NCBI GenBank assembly: GCA_035772405.1
Contig: JAYKKM010000068.1
Span: 62,001 to 126,000, forward strand
From: Chrysogorgia sp. JL179-B06
Lineage: Eukaryota > Cnidaria > Anthozoa > Scleralcyonacea > Chrysogorgiidae
Reading direction: 5' to 3'
DNA length: 64,000 nucleotides
Under the pieces are notes generated by a model, which was not told the origin of the DNA, searched no databases, and saw only the letters and a list, made by a program, of their open reading frames with translations. This document shows, one piece after another, positions 49,801 to 61,800 of the stretch; position 1 is the first letter of the stretch, and every line of letters begins with the position of its first letter. Made by a program: the position numbers and the translations under genes.

Positions 49801-52800
49801 TTCCTGTGCATAGGAAATCACTTTAGCAGGGAGAAAATGTATGAAGATGTAATTTTCGGACGACAACATATTTTACAATTCTTCTCAAGAGATTACAATG
49901 ATCACAAATATATGTAAAATCCCTAAACCCCAGATAGGATGCACTTTAACCCATGTATTTAACGCACACCGCCAATCCAGAAATATACATACCCCCCTGG
50001 TTTTCAGGTCATTCGGAAGCCAACCATGAACATCCATTCTCCAATCTACAAATCTGAACGAAGTACGTTAACCGTAAAATTAATCATTTTGTGTGGTGTT
50101 AAGGTAGAATATTTGATTCCTAATACCCACGATTAGGAAACCATTAATAGATGGAATTGATGATAGTGGAAAAATTATCTATTTTTAGCGATATTTATTT
50201 CTTATCAAGAAAACCTTAATACAGGGTTTCGATTTTGTTTAGCTGTGAGTAATTTCGTTGCAAGTAACTAGCTACAAGTAATCGTTACTTTTTGTAGTAA
50301 CTGTAACAGTAAAATTTAACTGTAACGGTAACTATATATAGTTACTTTTTTTATCAGAATGTAACTGTAACGAGTTACAAAGTTTCCGAACGATTTTGAG
50401 CGACGTCCTGCATTTATAAGCATTAGGTCTTAGCCCAAGGTGTTCTTGATCTGCTTTAGTCGTTGCTTTATTACTCAGTTGTCCTCTTTCTTATAAAGTA
50501 TACGCACTGACCCTATATACAGCTACTTGAACGACACAGTATAAACACAGCAAGGTGCCTTTGGAGTTGGTATCGCTATCACATCTATGGCCTTATTTGG
50601 CAAAGATGTTCCATTCTAAAGCGCTAACAGGCCAAATCTCAAAAAATGTGCGTATATGGGGCATTATGGGATATTATAGGTCAAAAACGGAATGACGGTA
50701 AAAACGCAGAACACTTAAAAATTAAGTACTTCTAAAAGTTATTGACGTACTCAGTGCAGTCAGTGGGCCGAAAAACCAACAGAATCGCCATTAACATTCT
50801 TCCGGTTGGCTAAGTAACAATATTCAAGTGTTTATCTTGTTCAAGTTTAACTATACAATGTTTCTACGCATGCAACAAGAATCAAAGCGCTTTATTAAAC
50901 ATAAATCGTAGAAAACAACGAAAAATAATATTTTTTTAAACGTCCGTGATGCAAAACCGTCACTTTTACTCACCTCTAGTATCCCACAATACAAAGCGCG
51001 GGTACATTTTTTGAGATTCGCGATTCGTGTATTAATTGCTCGCGGCTTGCCTAACTTCGTTATCAAATAAACGACTTTCATGCGCAGTAGCAACAAATAT
51101 TCAAATTTTCATCCTAAAAACAACTGTTTCAGATGGAAAGAGCATATTGAAAATAGTAGAAGTGCAAAGTTTGAAAGGAATTGTGTATAAAAGGAAGAAG
51201 TTACACAAGCAGAAAGTTGGCCATTTCAAAAGGGATTTATTAGTGATTTAATAAGGATTTTGGCTTGGCGGGCGTTGCACGCCAAGCCAAAATTCCTATT
51301 AAATCTACAGTGAAGAGCAAAACTTCCAAAGTGTGTAGCTTTCGCACTATTTGCCCGATTAGTTTCAAACTTTGCACTTTTACTATTTTTAATATGATCT
51401 TTCTAGCTAAAACAGTTGTTTTTACCTCATGAAAATTTGAAATAAAATTGCTACTGCGTATGACCCTGAAACTCGTCTATTCGCGTAAACATGTCCAGTT
51501 ATTTACTTTTACTTTTTATGGCTTCCAAGCCACAAATTATATTTAGCCAATAGTACATATCCAGTGCCAACTTTCTTTCCCAGTTTCAATACCAGTAACT
51601 CAAACCTAGCTAGGAATGTAACTTTGTAACTAGTTACAAATTTATGAAAGTATGACTTTATAACTGTAACTATTTACTTTTTTCCTTGTGACTTTTTCTG
51701 GTATAACTAGTTACATGCATTTATCGTATAGTAACTGTAACTAACTGCAACTGTAACTGTAACTGTGGTAACGGTAACTGTAATAAATATATATATAACA
51801 TATATATATGTAAATACTATATATATATATATATATATTAGGTATATCGTCCCATGTAGGATATCATCCTGTAGTGTTGCCAGTTGGGAAAATACAACTT
51901 CAAAGCCTTCCTGCTGTCAATTCAACCCGCGACCCTGGATTTCTTCAGCGCTCTAACCGACTCATGAGCTCCAGAAGCCGTTGTCGTGAGCTTAGCCATG
52001 AGTTCAGTATATATAGTGATGTGTGAAGTTGACTCGGGTTGTCGTAGTCTTCAGAAAGACTATTGTTGGTGACTGACGTTTCGACGGCCTCACCTGACCC
52101 CATTATTACTAATTAATGTAATTTGAATAACACTGATTTGATCATTGATAAGTTTTCATGTGATAAATATTGGGACAAGACATGCTTACTTCTTTCGAAC
52201 TATATTCGTCAAGCCGACTGCGCCAACAGACAAACACGTATCAATCCATCCTCCTGGTGCGACAAGTTTCCCGAGAGCTCGACTGCAAGGAAAGATTAAG
52301 TTCGTTTTTTCAAGTAAATATTTCTAGTATTTGTGATTTTGATGATTTTCGCATGATCATACCGAGAATTATCAAGGCCTAGGTTTGTGTTATCTGAAAA
52401 CTTTTCACAACTGTATAAATATGACATCGCGCTGCTACAAGTTTGAAAATCGTTTTGGGGGCTAATTGGTTTTCTGATCAGATTTAACATTTATCGGATG
52501 AGGGTTGAGCATGATACCGCATAAATGTCAAGACCGAGGTTGTGTCATCTGCCGAAGTCGAAGGCTGAGGCGGATAACACGAAACAAGGCTTTGATGTAA
52601 TAGATCAAACGCGAGTTTGAGTGTTTCATCAGGGGTTCGAGTGTTTGGAGTCCCCTGGTGAAACACGATGCGGTATGGAATTGCTACGATAATTCATGAA
52701 TTATTAATGATTTAAGAAATATAGTTCTCGCTACCATGCGAAAACCGAATCCAATAAATTAATCAAAATAATTACCAAATAAATTAAAGAGTGAGTGTCA

Positions 52801-55800
52801 GGGTAATGCTTTGCGATATGTATGTTAGCAACCATGCAATCAAAATAGAGATAGTGTTAAAATGTAAAATAATTGCAGGTGAGATATCCAGCTCTAGTTA
52901 TACTCACGTATTTATCGCCATTAGAAAAACAAAATGTGGAGCCAGCAATCGAAAGATTGGATGCGACGGTGATAGCTCTCTATGCGTGACAACTGAAATG
53001 CCCTCCATAATAAGATGAGTAAAAGCTAGATTCAAAAAATATATTTAAAAAATAATAAACCCATTTTGACTAAAACAAGGTCACTGTTATTAGATCTGAT
53101 GTCAATATTTAACTGAAACATGCACTACGGGTATTATGGGATACTCGTGAGTGAGGTGACCGCGGGGTGCTAGATCCGTGCGATACTTGACGGCCTATAC
53201 TGTTGTTTTGTTTTCGCTTTTGTGTCGTTTTCTTCGACGTTCAAGGTACGATAACACTTCAAATAACACTAATACTAACCTACCCTATTACTAACCTTTT
53301 AATACTAATGCTAAACCCTGCACGGAGGGTCTTAGGGCCTGTTCATATGTACCTGACCAGTCACCTATAGGTTAGTATATAGGCTACTAATTTTCGCTTT
53401 CCCTTGATATGGAGCTGGTTATCCGCTTCACTGAGGGCAAGCCTCTCTCGTATGAACAGGCCCTTAGCTCCCATTCTACAGTTGTGGGGGGAAGGCTGTG
53501 GCCCACTGGTTCTGCCGCTAAATGCATGTCATGCAATGATATATTGTGTTAAAAAGAATAAAAGCCTTATACATGCATGTTGTTCACGAGTATATCAATC
53601 TCGATACCACCGACATCATTGATACTATTCAATATGGCTCTCCATTCTCTAACTAAAAGTTGGACAGCTCTGTTATTGCCGTTTTTCCTATGGATCGTTT
53701 TCACGTGACGTCATAGCAGCCATGTTGGTGTACCTCAACAATAGATATTTAAATATAAATAAATATATTTTATTCACGTGACTGAAACAATCTATATAGC
53801 TCAGTCTTTGGTCGTATCTCTGAAAGATGAGTCAGTCACAAAACAAAAAATGTTCTGCCCACACAGTATATTACCTAAATGAGTACAGCATTGATGAAAT
53901 GACGCGTCGGCATTATTAAAATATATTTTGGCCAATGTCCAAGCTCCTTTTGGATCGCTGGGTAGAAAAACCTGGTTAAAATAAGAACATTTAGTTCAAA
54001 AATGTTACGGGTTGAATTTTAAGTACTATTTACAATATAAGTCATGACCGTATTTAAAGTGCCTATAAGTCCAAGACAGTGACAATAAGGTATTTTACAG
54101 TTTTTCAGATTTAGTTCATTCGTTACAGAGATATCTCTCTGTAAACATTGCTATTTATGATTACCGGTGCGCGAATTTTTTTGGATTAGCGGCTAATGAA
54201 GCAGTAAGATTGGTGGTGTAACTCTGATATACTTTGTTAAGTTGATCTTTGACAGAGTTACTTATAACCTCTTGTAATTAGCACATTTAACAGGGTCCCC
54301 GGTATGCAACGTTCTCGTAATATAATAGGCACGTATGTTATACACTTATACTCGCTAATTCCAAATCTGTTTTCAGAATTGAAAACGGTTAAATATTGGC
54401 CGAGATAACGTTCAAAATCTACGTGCGATTTGTTATCTGCAGACAATAAAATAAATACACGGCGTGCGCGGTCTGGGCCCTGGGAACCATGGTAGAAGAA
54501 ACGAAACTCTGTAGTATCGTCATGTTTCGCGCACCAATTGGTAAAACTTCATGTTATATTAAAATAGATACCCTAACCCTAATCCAACCCTTAATCCTAA
54601 CCTAACCCCCGCCAGTGTTTTCCTATTACCCTAACGCCCCCCATTCAATTGGTGCGCGAAACATAACGATATAACCCGAAACTCTAGGGGGAAGAGAGGT
54701 TTGGGGAAGAGAGTGGTAGAAAAGGTGGGCAGGGTTTATTGCGGAACGTATATCTAGTTATGCTTTAACTACGTTATAACATGGTCACCTCGGTTTCTTT
54801 TGTTTTAACAGGGACGATTACTGTCGTATTTACCATGAATACTGGACGATAGTGGGGTAGTATAGGAAAAAATTGTGCGTTTTATGATACCAATACGAAA
54901 CTTGGCAGTCTTATAGAGTTTGAGGTACTTAAAAAGATAGGGTCGGGACTCCAACGCCAAAGTGCCTCTAAACGCTATTTTTATACAGCCCAACTAGGTC
55001 CCAGACCCCCGGAGAGGTTTGTGCAATTTAAACTTATAACGAGATTAAATTAAGTCAGATTCAGTTGAAAATGTACACAACTACACACTTCCTTAAGAAC
55101 GATATATTTACTTGCTATGTTATACATAACCAAATTTACAATGATTTAAAGGTGTTACTTGGGTCACTTATCAAATGGCAAGATTTACCCCAAGTTACAG
55201 AATGGGGATGGGTACTGTGACAGACGGTATCGGTTACTCCGCCTAATTAATCAAGCCTTTGACGATATTGATGGGACAAATATCATTATGGATGATATCC
55301 TTGTCTGGGGCAAGGTTGACGCACAACACAACGGCCGCTTAAGGCAAGTACTTCAGAGAGCTCGCGACGTTAATTTGAAACTGAATCCCGAGAAGTCTAA
55401 GGTACAAACCAGTGAAGTAACCTACATAGGACACATCTTTAGTAAAACAGGGATCAAGAATGACCCAGCGAAAGTGAATACCATCACAGAGATGAAATCA
55501 CCACAAGACAAAAAGGAACTCCTTCGATTTATGGCCATGGTAAACTACTTGGGAAAGTTCATTCCCAAATTGTCCGATATGACCCAACCACTGCGAGATT
55601 TACTGAAGAAGGAGACAGCCTGGCACTGACAGTCTGAAGAAACCTAGAGAAGGAACTTCTTGCCATAATTTTTGGATGCACCAAATTTCACCAGTATATC
55701 TACGCCAAACATGTGACCATCGAAACAGACCACAAGCCCCTGGAGTACTTGTTCCGAAAACTTCTCACAGCCACGCCACCAAGATTACATGATGCTTGTA

Positions 55801-58800
55801 CTCCAAAAATATGACCTGCATGTTGTATACAAACCAACCTATACATAGCTGACACTCTGAGCAGAGCTCCTGGGAAACTCACATAATCTGAAGAAGTAGA
55901 AGATCTTTATCAAGTGCACACCGTCCAATACCTGCCAGTATAACCACAAAGATTAGCACAAATTCATGCCGAGACCAAGACCGATCCAGTCCTACAGAAA
56001 CTGCAAGCAACACGTCGTACACGTTGGTTGGCCAAATGACAAGTCAGCAGTAGATCATGACATTCGCGAATACTGGTCGATTCGAGACGAAATCAGCGCA
56101 CAGGAGGGATTCTTGTAACGATCGGGAGAACGGCTAATAATACCTACGTCATGCACTTAGACGAGAAATGCTAAGTATAATTCACGAAAATCATCTCGGC
56201 ATTGAGAAATGCAAACGACGTGCTCGTGATGTGCTCTGCATGACCATATTGCCAATCTTATTAAGCGATGCGAGACTTGTCAAACCTTTAGAAGTTGCCA
56301 GCAGAAAGAGCCAATGAAAGGACACACGATACCAGACCGACCATAGCAGAAAGACATCTGTCTTTGGACATCTTCGAGCTACAGAACGAAAATTACCTGA
56401 TCTAAAAATAGCGTTTAGAGGCACCTTGGCGTTGGGGTCCCGACCTTATCTTTTTAAGTACCTCAAACTCTATAAGACTGCCAAGTTTCGTGTTGGTATC
56501 ATAAAATGCACAATTGGGGCTATTTATGACCCCAACAGCCCTCACTATGAGGGATATTTAGTTCTAAACATCCCTCATCAATATATTCATGAGGGACGTT
56601 TTTATCATTTATAGACCTGGAGCGAGGGGAATTTGACGATATATCATCCCGAAGTGTAATATTTCGACGAATTCCCCGAGCGAAGGGTCTATAAATGATC
56701 GATATATTATACGGAAACAATCCTGAATGCTGTATTGAAACGTCGTCTTCAAAGATCTTGTTGTTCGCCATCGTTATTCGAACTCGAATTCCCCGCTGAA
56801 TACGTCATCAGCGGGGAATTCGAGGTTAAAGCGGGGAATTCGAGTTTACATTTACTGTTCACGTGGTACAAATCTAGCTCTTTGATTGGACAATTTATAG
56901 TTGAGGTTATTTACAGTGTCTATAAAAAAACTGAACCCTTAGAAAACGGTCTTATACTCATGTTAAATATGTTAAATATATTAACGTTTCATTGCAGTTA
57001 TACTCCTTCATACGTTTACAAGTTATCTTAATTTCCCAGGTGTATTAAGACCGTGTTTTTAATTTCCCAGGACTGAAAAAGACCGTTTTCTAAGGGTTCA
57101 GTTTTTTTATACACACTGTAGAACTAAATATCCCTCATGCAATATTCATTAAAAATATGCCTCAAAGGTTTAATTGATTTGTTCCTACTTTGGTGCTTAA
57201 AGGAACTCGGTTTTCATTTGCTTCGGCAACTTCTTTATCGTTCACAAACGAAAAGCGGACATCAGCCATCAATCACTCCGACTAAAAAATACTAACGTGT
57301 ATTTGCAAACCAAATTTATACACAGATTCACTGAACCAATTCGATAAAGAGATTTCACCGGTGTAAATACAAACTAAACGCATGGCTTTGATGGATATTA
57401 GTGATTAAATGTCTCCTCAACCCTCGGGAGGTTTAGTAAACGTCCTTAGTTACTAAACCTCCCTCGGCTTTCGGGTAATTTAATCACTAAATCTCCCTTA
57501 AAATCATGCGTTCATACAGTGTGTATAAAAAACAACTGAACCGACATAAAATAATTAAAATTCCTTTCAAACAACTTACAGTATTGTTGTAGTTTGAAAG
57601 CCCTAGACACCTCTGAGCCAATGGCCCAATACTAATTAATTTTATGCCGGTTTTTTTATACACACTGTACAAAAAACTGAACCTTAGGCCCAGGTCAAAC
57701 GTCGAACTTTTCATGAGTCGAACTCAATGCAAATGAACTTAAACAAAAGAGTTATACTCTTGGGATATAAAACACGGTCTTATACACTTGGGAAATTAAG
57801 ATAACAGTTTTGTGCAACGTCAGGAAATATCTGAATACACTGCAGGAACTAGCAAATTAACCGTAACAAGGGCAATTCTGTCAGGCGAAGAATCACACGG
57901 GAAATATTGGGAAATATTGCCGCTGTTAGAGCTCCGAATCCGAGGTGTATAAAACCATAAAACCATATTTTTTTACGCACCGTGGATCAGAGGTGTCAAG
58001 GTGACAATAGGTTGTTTGAAAGGAATGTTAATTAATTTTATGCCGGTTCATTTTTTTTTTGTACACACTGTATTATTAACAGGCTGACAACAGTGTGATG
58101 ATGATACTCTAGGGACTAAATTTCTAAACGCTGTTTGTTTGTTTGCTCATTCAATTATTAATGAGAACGGGTGTGAGTCCTTACTGAAAACCTTAGGGAA
58201 AAGAGTGAGTAAATAACTTAACTCTTCGTAAAATCTACAAAACTACGGTTGCATGCGATTATGCATGATTGTTGGATAAATATGATGAAACTAGAAGTTA
58301 TAATTTTTTCAACCGTAGTCGTAGTCCAGTTGTCGGGAATCTTAAACTATCTAATGACGATTACTTCAAACACAGCCTCGAGGATAAGAAGCGGCTTCTG
58401 AGGCTTATTAAATATTCATAGCGTCGAGGGAATCATATTAATGTAGGCAAAAGCACATAGTAAGTGTTGTGGTGAAATGGCTGTCAAATGAATACGCTCT
58501 TGATTTTCTTGTAGAAAGCTTGAAGAAAGAAACAGTGAGTATATATACTGTATGTATGTCAGCCAGAAACGTTCAAATATCGATTAGGGATACAAGTATC
58601 TTTAAGAAGTTTGCAATAAAGGCGGGGTGAATATCTAGAAAACGCTGTGTATCATATATGACATGTAAATAACACTTCTTGGAGAATAAAAATGAATGGG
58701 TGGAGTTGAAATCACAATCAAAGATAGTTGCAGTTTAGCATTGTATACGCGTCCATTTGTCTTTAATTCATGTTTTAGTGATGTACCATGCAATGGTGTT

Positions 58801-61800
58801 TGAAGTCGCTCTTGCTCATCTTATTCTGATGAAGGGCTCCGTTCGAAACATCAGTATTTCGTTCCTAAAATCTCGGCAGTTCACCACCTTTTGGCTTTGC
58901 TATTTGGCATATCAGCTGTTTATTTAGAACTACATTTCAGTGTTTAGAAATGTTGATCTAAATACAATATTTAGAAAATAAACGGCGCAGTAATCTCGAA
59001 AAATGATCCTGAAAAGTGCATCAGCATGGGATATTGGAAGTGAGTGAAACTCAGGTTGGCGCTCTTATGCACCATGGAGCTCGGAGAAAAAATGACGGTT
59101 GAAAGGTTCAATGGTTGGAAAGTTAGCGATTTCAAATGTTGACTATTCAATAAACCGTACTAGTCATTCGAGTATGTTGGACGGCACCTCGACGTGCACA
59201 TATCCTTTGTTTTAGATTTATTAATATTTAAGCAGGGTTGACAATTTCCGTACACAAATTTGCATAAATGTGAACAAAAACATAGAACAAAGAGTTTCCA
59301 GACCACTCCGTTGACTATGATGAACAAAGTCAATTTTCTGAAAAACCAACCGTCATACACTGTACCAATTAACAGTCAACGTAATATTTTTACAAGCGCA
59401 ACATTTAAGATTTTTGCTGCGTTAAAGTTTAATGACAATACTTCTACGGATGTAATAAGAATAAAAAACAAATCGCTGAAAAAACAAACCACTTTTACAA
59501 CGTCAAGGTATAACCAAGAACGCAAGTTTTACTCACTTCTGGTATCCCATAATACAAAACTCTCATGCGTATATTGAGATTCGCGATCCGTGTATTGTTG
59601 TTGTGGAATGCGCATGCTACTGAACTTCTCCCGATACGTCAGGTGACTGATTTGACCGCACATTACTGGTGAATATTTAATGTTTTTTGAAGTAATTTGA
59701 TGACATAACGTTATCAATAAGCACAAAAACGCTATTTTTTTTCGTCTACGTTCCTAAGCAACGTAGAGCATTGTAACAGCTAGCGATGTTTCTGACTCAC
59801 GGACGGACTGGCAAGTTTTTATGACGTTTTGGGACGTAAGAGAGATCGCGCCTTGTGACTCTTGAGTGTATATTTTGATGATCGTCCAGTGAAGTATTGA
59901 ACGTGAATCGATTTTTCGAATTCTTTGAAGCGAGGACAGATTTTCATGTCAAGGTAAGATGACTAATGATTAAGATAGTAGCTGTTAAACGAAATTTGAT
60001 ACAGGGAGATGTCATCAAAATTTTTTGCCAGGGCATCTTATATTTTAGCATGATAGCTAATATTAAATCCGTTTCCGTTTCGTTTGTGAATAGAATTAAA
60101 ATTTATTTTACAAACAATAGTTTATTGTTTTTATGTTTTATCGAAGTTTATCAGCATATTTCTCTGACGATTTGACAGTTTTTTCTTCTATTTTAGGTGT
60201 ATATTTGTGTGTTCGCGCTGATCAGCATTTCGGTAAGACAGAATCTGCCAAATCAAACGAAGCCATTGTGCTCGTTCAAATCAAGCTAAACGAAGCCATT
60301 GTGCTCGTTAAAATCAAACTAAACGAAGCCATTATCATTGCCGATCAATTTATATGTACATAAACAGATTTTTACGAAGGGTATGCCCGTTCGCGTAATA
60401 TAATTGACACATATGTTATGTATTTGGACTCGGTAATTCCAAATCAGTTTTCGGAATTAAACTCGGTTAAATATTGGCCAAGATAATATTCAAAATTTAC
60501 GATGAAATATCCTTTTCCGATTTCTGATCAACAAATACATGGCGTGCGAGGCAAATACATTTCAATGTGATATTGCTGTCCTTTTTGATAACATTTTGGC
60601 TGTACAATGTGCAAGTTATCTGCGTCTTCGCAACGGAGACGCATGCACGCATTGCGTACCTATTTTTACAATATTGTGCATCTAAACTGCAGTTGCTTCC
60701 CGTAAAAAAGTATGCATGGTTTCTTCATAAATAATAATACAGAGCTAACTCTGAAATACTCTAAATCAAATATAAACGAAATAAATATAAATCAAATATA
60801 AGTTAACATAAACATCTTATTGTGTTTATTCACCTTAAAAATTCGATATTTGGTACTCAGTCAAAATACAAGTGGACTTCGTATGAAAGATCAATTACTG
60901 ACTTTAGTTTATTCCCAAAGTTTCAGCATTCAAATCACTAAGTTACCAATATATGGCTAGTTGAAGTTGGAGAGTTTGTCCAATTCCGTTTGCTTCCATC
61001 TCGTATTATGCCTATGAAACTCCTCTGCTTTCACGCATGAGGAACTAAATACTTTATTTCGACTAATTTTCATCCAAAGATATCACTATGTGATCGCCAT
61101 GAATACAATTCCACTGCCGATAAAAAGCACTCAACAAATATCGCGTTAAAATCCTCAAATTTTCAACTTCAACTAGCCATGTCTTCTTAACTAAATTGAT
61201 AGGAATGCTTACTACTCCAGATTTATCACATGTGGTATAAACGTATTGTGCTATCGAAAACGTTGGTGTACTCGTCCGAAATAGAGTGTAGGAGGTGTAA
61301 CGTACATGTAAGCCGCTTTGTCACAGAGTGAAACGTAAAGTGAAATAAAAACTGGGTATAAAACTTTTACACGCAAAATAATGATGTGACAAAAATTAGC
61401 CAATCACATAAGGGGTGGATAAAAAAACCAAGGGAACTGATAAAGACAATGAGAAGCCACTGTTTTTATTTGTTCAACTATGCTGGACAAAAACCGCAAT
61501 AACTTCAGATGGACGAAATAATGGCAAAACGTTCTTTAACGAAATTTAGGCTGACTTATGACCGAAACCCTATAATAACGAAATTATTAAGGTTTGCCAA
61601 GTTAATATAGCCAAGTTAATATACACCTGTAATTCAGTCTGTGAAAATTAGCACGATAGCTTGTTGACACCCAGCTGAGCTTCTCAGATCTGAAAAGTAG
61701 ATTTTGAGTGGTTTCATACTCATATGATTCATATTTTTATTTGATTGGATTATTCGATCTCACAAGAATTCCCAGATGACCAATTGCAACTGGAATAAGA

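Noticed and set aside
51036..51251. Plus-strand ORF of 71 codons
   Set aside because: It lies in one arm of a foldback element and its mirror image is the other arm; no family.
54575..54630. CCCTAACCC-like strings resembling telomere repeats
   Set aside because: Only a few degenerate units mixed with other sequence; this is not an array and is likely part of a MITE.
59260..59577. 105-codon plus-strand ORF
   Set aside because: Low-complexity basic composition, partly shared with a repeat also found near 51 kb; no family match by eye.
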